A stretch of DNA of 64,000 nt from the NCBI GenBank assembly GCA_933822405.4, contig CAKOGP040001557.1, positions 372,001-436,000 on the forward strand, given 5' to 3'. The notes below the pieces were generated by a model, which was given only the letters and a program-made list of their open reading frames with translations, had not been told where the DNA came from and searched no databases. A program made the position numbers and the translations under genes. Below are positions 19,929-31,520 of this stretch, piece by piece. Numbering within the stretch: position 1 is the first letter of the stretch; each line of letters starts with the position of its first letter. Source of the stretch: Cylindrotheca closterium. Lineage: Eukaryota > Bacillariophyta > Bacillariophyceae > Bacillariales > Bacillariaceae.

Positions 19929-20594
19929 ATGGCGAAACTTCGACTATTGTTTTTTTGCATGCATTTAGTGCCGTCATGCCACAGCTTTCTACTTCTTCGT
20001 CGTGAGGAGTGCTGCATAAAGAACATTCTTGTGGGAGGGGGAGGAAGATTATGGCAATCCAGATTGTTGTTCAGCAATAATGAACAACAGTCACCACCGC
20101 CATTTGGTTCATCACAATGTGTTGACCAGGATACAGTGGTGGTTCAGCAACAGATTGATACCTACTTGGAAGAACGAAGTCAAAGACAGATTGAGGAATA
20201 TCTGATACAAATGAACGAAGCCTCGGGCATCTTTGACGATTATTCGGCGTCGTCATTGTCGCGTCAAGAAGGAGAAAAAAAAGACAGCAAGGGTTTAATG
20301 CAAAAGATCAAGGACAGCGGGGTTGCCGGGATCATCGCCTTTGGCATTGTCCAACTTGGCTTTTGGGTGGGCACATTTCCTTTCATTGTACTTGCATTCT
20401 ATAAAGTTTCGGGACACTTTCCTGATTTCAACAGCCAAGAAGATATGGCCTTTTTCGGGGGCGAATCCTTTGCCTTTGTCAATGTGCTTCGGCTTGCTGC
20501 CCCTTTCCGAATAGGCTTTGCCCTAAAGTTGGTGCCATGGATTCAAGAGAATGTTGTCGACAGGCTGAAGTTCAAGGAACGGGATGATGGATAG
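19929..20594 (+). CDS. Probable plastid membrane protein, DUF1279/FAM210-like
   Basis: The 221-residue product from the ATG at 19929 begins with a hydrophobic signal peptide (MAKLRLLFFCMHLVPSCHSF). Its end resembles the Phe-containing cleavage motif of diatom plastid precursors. The frame is open further upstream, but only this start gives a targeting peptide. A Gln/Glu-rich helical region follows. Then comes KIKDSGVAGIIAFGIVQLGF and a membrane segment (WVGTFPFIVLAFYKVSG), which resembles the DUF1279/FAM210 core found in plant plastid and mitochondrial proteins. A second short hydrophobic stretch (FVNVLRLAAPFRIGFALKLV) lies near the C-terminus. An organelle inner-membrane or thylakoid location is inferred. 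The biochemical role is unknown. Confidence 0.72.
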   Translation: MAKLRLLFFCMHLVPSCHSFLLLRREECCIKNILVGGGGRLWQSRLLFSNNEQQSPPPFGSSQCVDQDTVVVQQQIDTYLEERSQRQIEEYLIQMNEASGIFDDYSASSLSRQEGEKKDSKGLMQKIKDSGVAGIIAFGIVQLGFWVGTFPFIVLAFYKVSGHFPDFNSQEDMAFFGGESFAFVNVLRLAAPFRIGFALKLVPWIQENVVDRLKFKERDDG

Positions 20595-21264
20595 GTAGGA
20601 AGTACTAGTTACTGTATATACCGGTATCTATCAAATATCACTGAAGACCGCTACGTATATTGTAGCTGGAGAAACTCTCCTCCACGACTACGTAGCTGGA
20701 GAAACTCTCCTCCACCACCATCAGTATAGCCATTCCTAGAATATATGATGTATCATACATCATACATCATACACCATACAGCACTGGTCAGTCGGGCAAT
20801 TGATCTGCAAAGTGGCCCGTCTTCTTTTTATTAGGATAAAAAATAATCCACCAACAACAGGTCTAGATGTTGTCGCTTGGACACAATATCTTTTGGCTAT
20901 ACTCTTGTTTTGGCGTCCCTTTTCAAAAGGTGTTATTCGGCGGTCGAGACTGCACGCTTGCACCGGCGCAATCTCGATGGTATTTGCCGCTACCATTCTC
21001 AAAAGATGCCGTCATTTGAAGTCACACTGATGCAACATCGAATATTTTATGACCTCCCATACGTCATCATCTTTGATGTCATTGTGGGGATCGAATACTT
21101 CAGCATGGGGATTCATTCGAATTCCCTCTTGGTGGCTCTCGTCAAGCCGCATTTTCGCGCTTGCGCAATAAGTGGCCGATCAGAAGCAGAAAGTAGAAGT
21201 TCATTGGTTGATCTCCGATGTTTCAAGTGCTGATTATTCAACCAGTTCGGTGCTGCAGATAAAA
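20595..21264. other. Intergenic with short repeats
   Basis: It contains a two-copy 30-bp repeat at 20662-20715, a palindrome TACCGGTA near 20619, and a CATACATCATACATCATAC microsatellite near 20753-20775. No gene is supported. Confidence 0.4.
20662..20715. repeat. Two-copy direct repeat, period 30
   Basis: GTAGCTGGAGAAACTCTCCT occurs at 20662 and again at 20692. It lies in the 3' flank of the plastid-protein gene. Confidence 0.75.
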
Positions 21265-21489
21265 ATGTCGGTGTCAGTTTCGGAGTTTGTCCGATCAGAA
21301 GTCGTTGAAGTTCGCCGTATCCCAACGTCACAAATGGTAGAAGGTCTTTTGCGCGCGTCACCGCAACCACTGAAGGATGAAGAAACAATTCCGTACGGTA
21401 CCGTAGTGGGACCCCACCATGGGGGTTACCAAATGATACTTTGGAGTTCCGATGACAAAGATAGAATTCTTTTGCCGTCGGAAGATTGA
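21265..21489 (+). CDS. Doubtful short open frame, 74 residues
   Basis: This open frame starts at an ATG after AT-rich sequence, and the frame is open further 5' to 21172. The product has no recognised domain. Its ending, with the motifs YGTVVGPHHGGYQMILWSS and DRILLPSED, looks somewhat protein-like. A longer frame on the opposite strand (21113-21577) looks less natural. A GGTACC-type palindrome (near 21396) inside it is of the kind otherwise seen between genes. I list it only as a candidate. Confidence 0.2.
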   Translation: MSVSVSEFVRSEVVEVRRIPTSQMVEGLLRASPQPLKDEETIPYGTVVGPHHGGYQMILWSSDDKDRILLPSED

Positions 21490-21722
21490 CTGATGGGACT
21501 GCATTTATTTTCAGTCTTGCAGACCTGGTTGCTCTTGCTAGAGACGAGACGCCGTCCTGTACTATCTGCGTTTGCATTGGGGTGCCGGTAGCATATGAAA
21601 GCTGCTAAATGCACGGTGTATAGTGAATGAAAGTTTATTGAAAAGCTATCGTTTAGATATGCTATATAGTATGTAGTGGTATAGAACGGAAAAATGAGTG
21701 TAGGTCGTCAAAGTGGGATGTT

Positions 21723-22575
21723 TTAAAAGTCGTCGAAGATCCCTGAAAGATCATCTGGGATATCGTCCAATTGTACAGGCTGCGAATTTGAAAGCGGTTT
21801 CATTGGCATCACGCAAAAGTCGGTAGGGTTGCACAACTTCTTTGGCTGCTGCTGTTGCGGCTGTTGTACAGCTTGATTTGGACCGAACGTCAAGTAGCTA
21901 GAAAGCAATGAGTAGTAGTCACCCATTGGCTTGAAAGTTGTTGGTTCGGCTTTCTGGGCGTTCATTAAGCATGATTGCTCAAAGATCTCGGCGGCATAGT
22001 CGGAGGAATAACAAGTTTCTGCTGATGAACTTGATAGCGTGGAGACCATACTCTGCACACTCTCGTCGGCCATACTCGACAAAGAGAAAGCAGAAGAATC
22101 ACTTCTACTTTTGGTTTCCTTGGCCTTCTTCCTTGCGAACTTTGCCTTGGTGCTTGATCGGTACTTTGTGTGTAGGGTATCACGGAACATGCATCCTGAA
22201 TGAAGAGAGAAGGAATGTAAGTAAATGATAGAAATATGAAAGAAATCAAAATTGACCCCATTTCCACTTACCAATCTTTTCTCGAGCAAAAGCATCGTCA
22301 ACCTCCCACCAAGCATCCTTCTCAAGTTTGACAAAGGCTGCATCGGAACATAAACCCTTGATCTGGCCCATGATCTCGGACACAACCGAAGATTTGGCAA
22401 CTTTGCTTTTGGCTTCGGAATATGGCTGGAGATACTTGTGGACAAGCGATTTTAAGTGTTGGTTACCAGTGGAGGAGGTGTACTCCTTGCCTCGTCCACA
22501 GAGTACAGTGTGTTTTTCGGGAATAAAGTCGTTCGGAAGTCTGGTTCTGATACCACGCCTAGTCATTTGCACCAT
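21723..22575 (-). CDS. DUF6824-domain protein A
   Basis: Two exons (22575-22272 and 22195-21723) give 258 residues, with the intron splitting a Gly codon inside the domain. The N-terminal DUF6824 domain has the hallmark VLCGRGKEY (family pattern D-V-L-x-G-R-G), a TGNQHLKSLV segment corresponding to the usual HPGN-x2-FR, WWEVDDAFAREKIG (family W-x-EV-x-D-x2-A-x2-K), and a basic ending, KFARKKAK. A Ser-rich middle follows, then a Gln-rich stretch and an acidic-hydrophobic tail ending DDIPDDLSGIFDDF. The domain is widespread in diatoms and its function is not established. A basic DNA- or protein-binding module plus an acidic tail suggests a nuclear regulator (inference). Its three relatives are at 23362, 29642 and 31625, all on the same strand with the same intron position. 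Confidence 0.85.
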
Positions 22576-23361
22576 GTTGATTTGTGTATTTTGTTTATTG
22601 AGTGTTTTGTTTTTGCGGATTTGATTTTGTGAAAGGATAGAAAAAAGGACACCGCATGATCGGAAGGAAATTAGTAATCGCCGTTGTGCGCGAAAACTCC
22701 CTATTCAATCAAGAACTTTATCATCTAGCTTTTCAAAAGAGATTGGGAACTCGTCCAAATAAGTACTTCATCCTTTCCTCAGACAAAAAAAATCACTAGC
22801 GCATATATTTCTTTTAAGGTACGCTTTCGACTTCGACATTGTCAGAAAACGTTATCCTAATTCTCTTTGAAATTAAAATTTGTTTCTTAAGTTTTCTCTC
22901 GAACCGATTCGCCGATTGTGACGGAGATAATATATTAAAATATATGAATTAGCGAACCTGCTTCAAGGTGACGCGAAAAATCCTAATCTTTCGAAATTTC
23001 GTGGTACTCGTACCCTGGTACCGTACTGTTTGATGATACCGCATGGTATCTTTATTGACTCCATCGAATCGAAATGTTGATGTATGCAACTTCTGACTTT
23101 AATCGGGACAAATTTTGTTGCCGATTGGGTACCGGTAGAACACTTTTGAGTCGGTTGCAAGCATAGCTATTGCTAGAAGAGATACGGTCCTACACTTCGT
23201 ACAACACTTGCATTGTTATACCCCTGATACAAAGACTACTGTGTACTACTAGTTCGATATGAAATAAAATTATTGACAAAGCTATCGTTTAGGACCTGAC
23301 TACTTTGCGACACGTACTACTAGAAATAGCAAAACTATCCAGGTGTCACTGCGAGATGTAT
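22576..23361. other. Intergenic between DUF6824 genes A and B
   Basis: AT-rich spacer. It has clusters of GGTAC-type palindromes at about 23002-23034 and 23125-23140. No gene is seen. Confidence 0.4.
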
Positions 23362-24218
23362 TCAAAAGTCATCGAAGATCCCTGAAAGATCATCGGCGAA
23401 ATCATCCAGCAGATGTACAGGCTGCGAAGCTGAAAGCGGCTTCATTGGTACCACGCAGAAGTCGATAGGGTCGGACGACTTCTTTGGCTGTTGCTGTTGC
23501 GACTGGTTTGGGCCGCCCGTCAAGTAGCTAGAAAGCAGTGAGTAGTATCCATTGAGCGGGTTAAGAAGCATTGCGGGTTCAACTTTCTGCTGGGAACTCA
23601 TTTGGGGGCATGCTTGTCCAAAGACTTTAGCAGCATAATCTGAGGCATAGGTTTCCGCGGATGAGCTCGATAGTGTGGAGACCATACTCTGGATACTCTC
23701 CGCCACACTTGAACAAGAAGAGGAAGAAGAATCCCTTCTGTTTGATCCTATTTGCTTGGCCTTCTTTCTTGCGAACTTCGCTTTGGTACTTGATCGGTAT
23801 TGGGTGTGGAGGGTGTCACGGAACATGCATCCTGAAGGAAAGAGAAGGAATGTAAGTGAATGAAAGAAATGAATGCTGCTACTCAAATTATTGGTTCCAA
23901 TAATTTCGACTTACCAATCTTTTCTCGTGCAAAGGCATCGTCAACCTCCCACCAAACTCCATTTTCCAGCTTGACAAACGCTACATCGGTGCATAAAACT
24001 TTGATTTGTCCCATAATCTCGGCCACAATCGAAGACTTGGCCATTTTGTTTTTGGCTTCGGAATATGGTTTGAGATATTTGTGGACAAGCGATTTCAAGT
24101 GTTTGTTACCGGTCGACGAAGTGTACTCCTTGCCTCGTCCACATAGCACTGTGTAGTTTCCAGGAGCAAAGGCACTGGGAAGTCTGGTTCTGATTCCACG
24201 TTTTGTCACTTGCACCAT
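23362..24218 (-). CDS. DUF6824-domain protein B
   Basis: Two exons (24218-23915 and 23831-23362) give 257 residues. The gene has the same architecture, the same phase-1 intron position and the same start motif (MVQVTKRGIRTRL) as its three relatives. The domain motifs are TVLCGRGKEY, WWEVDDAFAREKIG and CMFRDTLHTQYRSSTKAKFA. The tail ends DDFADDLSGIFDDF. The middle is Ser-rich (RRDSSSSSCSSVAESIQSM). It is more diverged from A, C and D than C and D are from each other. Near 24112-24125 it shares the exact GGTCGACGAAG sequence with gene D but not with C. Confidence 0.85.
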
Positions 24219-25128
24219 GTTGTGTTTTGATTTTGTTGTTTTTGAGGCGGGTTCAATTTTGTGACGGGATGGATGATCAGATAACTATGGGAATTGAGTG
24301 TATTCGCTTTGCGGTCCGAGAAGGTTTTCAGCAAACTTCCTCATCCGATTTCGAACTTTGTGGTCATGTGTGATTCGAAGGTCCCCTCGATTCGCGGGTA
24401 CTATTGCTAGCATCAAACGTTCATCCGAAAAACTGTTAACAGCTTGCAGTTTACTCTTTCCTACTTCAACACTTTTCGTCATTTGTAGTCTTACTTCTGA
24501 TCGTTGGAATGGTTGTCATAATTGTCTAGTTTTCTTTGAGACAATCGTCACTGCGAAGGCGAAGAAGCGGTCAGAATTAAACCTCAAAGCGAACCGTTTT
24601 ATCCAAATTCGCCAGCGTACACGGTACCAATTTGAAAGATAGCTACTAAATACCGGCAGAATACTCGTACTCGAAAAGCTATTACGTTTCTTGGGCATAA
24701 GGTAATTTGTTTTTTTGAACCTCCTTGACAGCACTGATCTGCTCGCGCTCGCGGTATCCATGAGGAGCGTGTAGTATCCATGAGGAGCGTGTAGTGAGTG
24801 CGACTGCGTATCGATCGCTACTCTAGCTAGAAGCGGAATTGACCACCAGTGGTCAATATAGTGCTGTATTACCCCGATCGAGGAGCGTGGTGCGTACGAA
24901 CATGACACGTCTGACACGTGTACCTTTTGACCCATTCGAATGACTGATGGTTACACTTTGTTTTCGGTATCCTTGCTTCACCGGACGCACGGACCGACTT
25001 GTTTTATTCATCTTGAAATCAATCCGAGTGGAAGGACAGACATGGGACTATTTGTTTTACAATCGATCGTTACTGTACGAGTGTTCTCATTTCGGTTGTT
25101 GGCTCTTCAGCAATTGACACCTGGACAA
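24219..25128. other. Intergenic with a short tandem repeat
   Basis: A 21-bp unit, GTATCCATGAGGAGCGTGTA, is repeated twice at about 24756-24797. The other open frames overlap on both strands and none has protein-like features. Confidence 0.4.
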
Positions 25129-25599
25129 ATGAATCTCTACTATCTTTTTCGGTTTCTAGTTTTCTCCACTTTCGTTCTTCCTCCTCAGGCATTGGCTTTC
25201 TCCGGAATGGCAAGTCGAAGTCGAGGACAGTATCTTCGACAAACTCGTTGGCTGTCAAGAGACGGTTTTCTGAGGAGGGATGCTGATTGTAACTTGAGAC
25301 AATCATTGGGACATTGGGGGTACCCAACAGCTCTCCAAGCTACCACAGTTCCACCAATTGGTCTGGTCCGTCACATTGGGATACTTTCACTCGCAGCGGT
25401 TGTGGTGAAAGGGCTCAAACGGACGATTTTTGTGAATGACGACCAGCCAACAGCAGGCATTATGGAACGATGCCCATGGCCCTTTATTTTCTTCCACGAT
25501 CCGAAGCAAGGTTTCAAAGATCCATCAACTTGGACAACCCTTCTTTACATTGCAATTTGGAGATGCGTGAAGGCATACCAAGCATTCAACCTCTCTTGA
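25129..25599 (+). CDS. Probable plastid-targeted small membrane protein
   Basis: The 156-residue product from the ATG at 25129 starts with a signal peptide (MNLYYLFRFLVFSTFVLP) ending in QALAFSG, which fits the diatom plastid bipartite targeting motif with Phe at the cleavage site. An Arg-rich, transit-like region follows. The mature part has one hydrophobic helix (HIGILSLAAVVVKGL) and a conserved-looking ending with the motifs CPWPFIFFHDPKQG and KDPSTWTTLLYIAIW. I do not recognise a named family. The frame is open upstream to 24940, but only this ATG yields a targeting sequence. Location in the plastid is inferred from the N-terminus. Confidence 0.62.
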   Translation: MNLYYLFRFLVFSTFVLPPQALAFSGMASRSRGQYLRQTRWLSRDGFLRRDADCNLRQSLGHWGYPTALQATTVPPIGLVRHIGILSLAAVVVKGLKRTIFVNDDQPTAGIMERCPWPFIFFHDPKQGFKDPSTWTTLLYIAIWRCVKAYQAFNLS

Positions 25600-26246
25600 T
25601 GATGAAGTGATGTAGAAGCGTCAGAGCAGAGCAGAGTTTCGTTGGAAATGACTACCCAATAGTGCATACACAACTGGATTACGTTTTTAATCCCAATTAG
25701 CTATTGTGCTGATACCCAAAGGTGCACCAGAGGTAGGTTAGGCATGGTCGGACTAGAATTTGGTGATACAACTTGGTATATTGCCTTCACGAGTGAAACT
25801 ACAAAGACCGCCTGTTCTCCAAGCAAAAGTGAGAATATTTTCAACTCGATGTGATTTACATTCATGTTACCATGCAAAAAGATCTCATAGGCAAAAGGAA
25901 GTGGTGTAGTCCTGTTTTTAAATACTTAGAACCTATCTCATCATCAGAGGCATTATTGAGGAAAGCATTGCTTAGCTTCTGTGATCTTCGTATATAAGCA
26001 GGCGAAGCTGTTGTGTTCAATTGTACCTGTGTTAGTGTGTGGTACGAATCTGGTACGATATGAAGACTACTATTGTACGGCATGAATACAGCATGTTTTG
26101 ATGTACTACTAAAGTCCTTTACCAGGCACTTACTTAGACGTTTGGGAAACGCCGGAGCGATGAGTACCATAGTTGTCAATAGAATGAAATAATCAAGAAG
26201 AGTGGATATTATTTATGCTGTTACAAGCTTTGGAGGCAATAAAGAT
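25600..26246. other. Intergenic, upstream of the PPR gene
   Basis: No coding sequence is supported in this stretch. Confidence 0.35.
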
Positions 26247-29200
26247 ATGTTAACCAATCCAATCTCCTTATTATGGCTCGTATGGGGACTGACTATTGGT
26301 GCCTTGGGATTTACGAAAGCACCGATAGCTCTGAACTCACATGAAACAGAACTGTCAAAACAAGGCATCATCAGTCTGACGTCGGCGTTGTATGGAACTC
26401 CACACAAAACGAAACGCAAAGGAAATACTGTGGTCGCTGTCAGGAATCCCTTTCAGCTTTCACAAGGGCTATTAAAGAGAAAGTTATCAGAGGTTGGAAA
26501 GCGTGATCAATTGGGCTTGGGGCTTTCGCAGTCATATTGTGACAAAGTGTTAGGACTTTGTGTGGCATCTGATGAATGGGATCACGTCCTGGAAGTTTTG
26601 GATGTCATGAAGCGGCACGGTCTCAAACAAGAGCGAAGTTCCTATCGAGCTTGCTTACAAGCGTGCTTTGGGGCTGGAAACGGACCATCGGCACAAGAAA
26701 TATTAAGTGCTATGGAAAAAGCAGGAATGGATGCAGAACCAGTTGATATTGGTTTGACAGCTGCTGCCATGTGTCGAAACAACCTATCCGAAAATGGATG
26801 GTGGAGAAAAGCATTGACCTTACTGAAGCAGCATAGCCATGGCGATTCTTCGAGTTCCATCACATCGCGCAATAATCCCATTCCGATTCAGGCTTACAAC
26901 GCTGTTCTTGAATGCATGGCGGAAGAACGCCAATGGAAAGAAGCTGTGCGATTCCTTCGATTGATGGAAAAGGGTTCGGTCAAGACTGCAAAGAAAGAAG
27001 ATGGAATCTATCCTACGCCAGCCCTGTCCACTTATCGGGCAGTGATTGAAAGTTGTGCGGGATCGAATCAAGCCGAACAGGCGATTCAAGTTCTCAAATC
27101 GATGAAGCATCATGGAGTTCAGGTAAGAATGGACAATTCATATAAAATAGGCTTCGAGGTGGTGTGCACTGTGAAAAGAGACTAACGCGAATTTCTTTAC
27201 TGCCATGAATTAGCCAAATACTTATGTTTGTGAGTTGGTCATCTCCGCCTTTTCCAAGAAGATGCAGTGGCGACGGGCAATTCAAATATTGGATCTGATG
27301 GAGGAGCTCGATGTGCCCAAGACAGTCGTTACCTATAACACAGTCATTTCTGCTTGTGCACGATCGCGAGAAGTGGGCATGGCCAAGAACTTACTCAGCA
27401 AAATGAAAAAGGAAGGCATGCGACCTGATGAAGTTTCGTTCAACTCGGTTATCGGGGCTTGCGCCAGTACTGCTCGGTGGAAAGATGCATTAGCACTGCT
27501 AGATCAGTGCTATCGGGAACCAGGAGTGACTCCCAATATTTACATTTACACGAATGCAATGAGGTGAGTTGTAGTTTTGTGTCATTCGTTATTCTACCAA
27601 ACCACTCCACTGACAACATTATCTTGTTACCTTGACTAGGGCTTGTGCAAGGGGTGGGAGCCCTAAGAGAGCGCTAAGTCTGTTGCAAGTTGTAAAAGAT
27701 AAAGGACTGCCATTAGACAGTTACTGCTACACAGCAGTCATTGATGGTGAGTCCAATTTCGCGGTCTTCATGTATTTACGTTGCCATTGTCTCACAGCTT
27801 TCACTCTTCAATTTCTTTCCAGCGTGTGCCAAGGGAGGAATGTGGAAACAGGCACTATCTTTACTGGACGAAATGCAAACAAAAGCCATTGCACCCACCG
27901 AAGTGACATATAGGTACGATTGGTTAGACCTACTAGCTGCTGATGCAGTACTCTCTGGCCCCCATCTAACATTATTCTTTCTCACGCTCCAGCGTTGCCA
28001 TTTCGGCATGTGGCAATGGAGGCCAATGGCAAAAGGCACTAAATATTTTGCAGCTGGTGAGTATCTTTTACCAGTTGGTTTGTTGTGGTGCTGGCAAGAG
28101 AACTTTTCCGGTTTTAGTGAAACTAACTTCGCATTCTTCCCATTGGTCACCATGCTAGATGCGCCAACAAGGAATGAACGTGAATTTGATTACCTACAAT
28201 GCCGCCATTACTGCCTTGTCCAAGGCATCGCGTTTTCATGCCAAAAAATCTTCTGGCGTCAAATCAGATGAAATCGGCTCTGAAGACCTGTGGTCTCGCG
28301 CTTTGCTGCTTCTGGGACAAATGAAAAAGGATGGAATCGAACCAGATGGATTTTGCTATTCTTCGGCAATCAGTTGTTGTGGAGCCGAAGGTCGATGGGA
28401 AGAAGCGCTGAAATTAATTGAAGTGATGAAGAAAGGAGGACCACGAACTCGTCCGAACAAGGTTGCCTATACAGCTGCCATTTGTAAGTCCTTGTGGGAT
28501 TGCAATGAAGTCTTGTATAATAGGTGAGTATTTTTTTCTCATTGACAGAGTGTATTGCTTTCTTCCCCATGGAAATCCACAGGCGCCTGTGGTCGAGCCG
28601 GAGAAGCTGATCACGCTTTGAATCTATTCCAAAGTATGCAAAACGAAGGACTCTCAGCAGACCGAGTTGCATACAATGCCTTGTTTTCGGCTTTTCGCGT
28701 GGCTGGGGATGCAGACAAGGTATGAAGCACGAAGTTGAATACTTCATCTTGGAACAAATCGGGCCTAGACTCTTGTTTCTCAGCAGATGTCTCTTATTTT
28801 TCTTGCAGACATACGAATTATGGCGAGAAATGATTGGCAAGCCCACCACCACATTTTCTCAGCCATCAAACTCCATTGCCAGGGCCAAGAGTTCGGCGTC
28901 TCCCGATATCATTACTTTGACTGATTGTACCGCCACCCTATTCCGTGCTTCTCAGTTTAAAAAAATGGACAAAGTGTTTGCTGAAGCTGTCGATAGTGGG
29001 ATAATATTGCGAGGAAATCGATTGGACTCTCAGTGGGAGACGGACTTATCAGGCATGTCTATTCCGGTTGCCAGCGCTGCTTCGCGGTATATCTTGAACC
29101 AAATTCGAAGTCTTAAACCAAAGGACCTCGAAGACATTTCATTCATTACTGGAGTCGGAACTTTCCACCGAAAGGGACAAAATAAAACGGGTTCGTCGAA

Positions 29201-29339
29201 AGAAACCGCCATGTCGCTAAGAGACTTTTTGCGGTCCATGTTGGACACAGAATTTCAATTGGAATCCTACATTCCTCCTCGGGCCAAGGGAACGGTTGTG
29301 ATCAAGAAGGAAGCGCTGGCTCAATGGATTGAACAATGA
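26247..29339 (+). CDS. PPR-SMR protein, probably plastid-targeted
   Basis: Eight exons (26247-27122, 27214-27563, 27640-27746, 27823-27913, 27993-28056, 28159-28483, 28583-28719, 28809-29339) join in frame through GT-AG introns to give 826 residues. The N-terminus (MLTNPISLLWLVWGLTIGALGF) is a signal peptide with a Phe motif typical of diatom plastid precursors. From about residue 90 there are repeated 35-residue PPR units such as TVVTYNTVISACARSREVGM, VSFNSVIGACASTARWKDAL and VAYTAAI joined to CACGRAGEADHAL. The C-terminus has an SMR-like domain: WETDLSGMSIPVASAA, then ISFITGVGT and GTVVIKKEALAQW. PPR-SMR proteins bind organelle RNA or DNA and act in organelle gene expression. An upstream GTG-initiated frame (26202) is not used here. 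All splice phases agree, so the model is firm. Confidence 0.9.
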
Positions 29340-29641
29340 TGGAATTTTTAAAGAGGATCAGTACAGTACCCTGTAGAAAGTATCCAAATATAGAAACATA
29401 CTGTCATGAATACAGTAGCAAGGATCCACAACAACTGGACTCGCACACTTATCAGTAGCCTCATTTCCGAACGCCTGTCGTCAAATGGATGAGGTTTGCC
29501 AGTCAGTTTTGTGTTCCAGGGCTCTCAATAGATCTAAAATATATTTCCATTTATGTTATTTGTTAGAGTATATTGTATTATATAATAGCTGTGCGATATG
29601 TAGAGCACAGATGTATTTTATATTGTCAAAGTGACATGTTT
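29340..29641. other. Intergenic between PPR and DUF6824 C
   Basis: The last 100 bp (from 29541) belong to the duplicated block that also surrounds gene D. Confidence 0.4.
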
Positions 29642-30598
29642 TCAAAAGTCATCAAAGATACCTGAAAGATCATCATCTGGGATATCATCAAAATGTACAG
29701 GTTCCAGGGCCAGAGCCGAAGGCATCTGCATTGGCATCACACAAAAGTCGATGGGTGTGGAAACCTTCTTCGGCTGCTGCTGTTGTTGCTCCTTTGGACC
29801 AAGTGTTAAGTAGCTAGAAAGCAATGAGTAGTAGTCATTGAGTGGATTGAAAAGAGTAGCGGGTTCAACTTTCTGGGAGCTCATTTGGGTGGATGGTTGT
29901 CCAAAGATCTCTACAGCGTAGTCGGAGGCATAAGTTTCCGCGGATGAGCTCGATAGTGTGGAGACCATACTCTGGATGCTCTCCGCCATACTCGAAGAAG
30001 AAGAAGAAGAGTCCCGTCTGCCGCTTGATCCTGTTTGGTTGGCCTTCTTTCTTGCGAACTTGGCCTTGGTACTTGATCGGTATTGAGTGTGGAGGGTATC
30101 ACGGAACATGCATCCTAAAAGAAGAGAGAAGGAATGTAAGCAAATGAAAGAAATGAATGCTGGCTGCAACTCAAAGTATTTGTTACAATGATTTCGACTT
30201 ACCAATCTTTTCTCGGGCAAAGGCATCGTCAACCTCCCACCAAACTCCATTCTTAAGCTTGACAAAGGCTGCATCGGAGCATAGACCCTTGATTTGTCCC
30301 ATGATCTCGGCCACAATCGAAGACTTGGCCATTTTGCTTTTGGCTTCGGAATATGGTTTGAGATACTTGTGGACAAGCGATTTCAAGTGTTGGTTACCGG
30401 TTGAGGAAGTGTACTCCTTGCCTCGTCCACATAGCACTGTGAACCTTCCGGGAGTAAAGTCACAGGACAGTCTGGTTCTGATTCCACGTTTAGTCATCTG
30501 TACCATTTTGTAATTTGCTTGTTGGTTTTGGTGGATTTGATTTTGTGATAGGATCTGAAAAGGGAGCAAAATTTCTAATCGCCCATGTGCGCGAAGTT
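29541..30598. repeat. Duplicated block, copy 1 (holds DUF6824 C)
   Basis: About 1.06 kb is almost identical to 31521-32581, with a constant offset of 1983 through the gene. The 3' edge differs by a 3-bp insertion and the 5' edge dissolves into unrelated sequence after GCCCATGTGCG. Confidence 0.93.
29642..30506 (-). CDS. DUF6824-domain protein C
   Basis: Two exons (30506-30203 and 30114-29642) encode 258 residues. The start is the ATG giving MVQMTKRGIRTRL, as in the other copies; the frame is open 21 codons further up without family support. The domain motifs are TVLCGRGKEYTSSTGNQHL, WWEVDDAFAREKIG and CMFRDTLHTQYRSSTKAKFA. There is a Ser-rich centre and the tail DDIPDDDLSGIFDDF. The protein is identical to D. 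At DNA level the coding regions and intron differ at only two sites, 30402 and 30405, both silent and in neighbouring codons. Confidence 0.87.
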
Positions 30599-31520
30599 CA
30601 CTTCAAACTTCCTTTCCAGAATCAGAAGTTCAACAAGCTCTGGTCGCCTTCATCCTTTCCACAATATGGGTGAGCTTGCAGTTCTTCCGAAACGCTGAAA
30701 ACGCACAATAGCTAAATAAGGCTCGCGTCTTAAAAGATTCGACATGGGAAGCTTCATCTGTGAATCAGCTGGTCGTCTTTGCTAAACAGGAATCCGAACG
30801 AAGGGTGCTTTTTTTTAATCAGATCCGCGGAGAAATTATATATATAGCTTCGGTTTTGTATTGTTTCGAACTCACGAAGGGCATAATCGGAAGTTTACCC
30901 GGCCAATGCAAATGCAAACAATTGTGAACGGTTTTTTCCCTCTCAGTTGTACCTGTACATAATATTGTTGACCAAAGAGCTCATGGAAATTAGCAAAATC
31001 TTTTTTGTTTTGGTGAGACGTTTTTGTCAATTTTGTCACCAAAGGCGCTCCACGCGTTCAAACTCAACAACTTGAAGATCCGATCTCAACGTGAAATCCG
31101 AACTTTACTACAACTTTTAAAAAAAATCCGATTGAAGCTCGAATTTTGGACATTTTTGTTTGGTAATATTTGCCGCTTCCACATGCTGGACCAATTCAAT
31201 CTAGTCGATGGAGCAGATTCAAGATCCCAACACCTCCGCACCCCTTGTTGCTTCTTTATAGCAAGAGTATATACTCTTGTTTACAGAGATTAAGTTGGAT
31301 CCCACCAAAATCAGCAGCTAATTCAAACAAGAATGAATTGAAGGGCGTAGGCCTATCAACAGAGTCTAGCTGGTGTCTCCCTGTCATTAAGTCAACATCG
31401 TGAAGCAATTGAAGTCCGAAAACACCAATTGTCCAACTATCACAATTTGGCGATTAAATCAGCTGGGCCAATTCAGTGTAATAGACCGAGTAGCTAGTTT
31501 CAAGAAATTCAAGAAATGTT
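30599..31520. other. Spacer between the two DUF6824 duplicates
   Basis: AT-rich sequence with no supported gene. It is not duplicated elsewhere in the window. Confidence 0.4.

Noticed and set aside
24516..24935. 139-codon minus-strand frame
   Set aside because: There is no domain, targeting sequence or protein-like composition, and it runs through a short tandem repeat.
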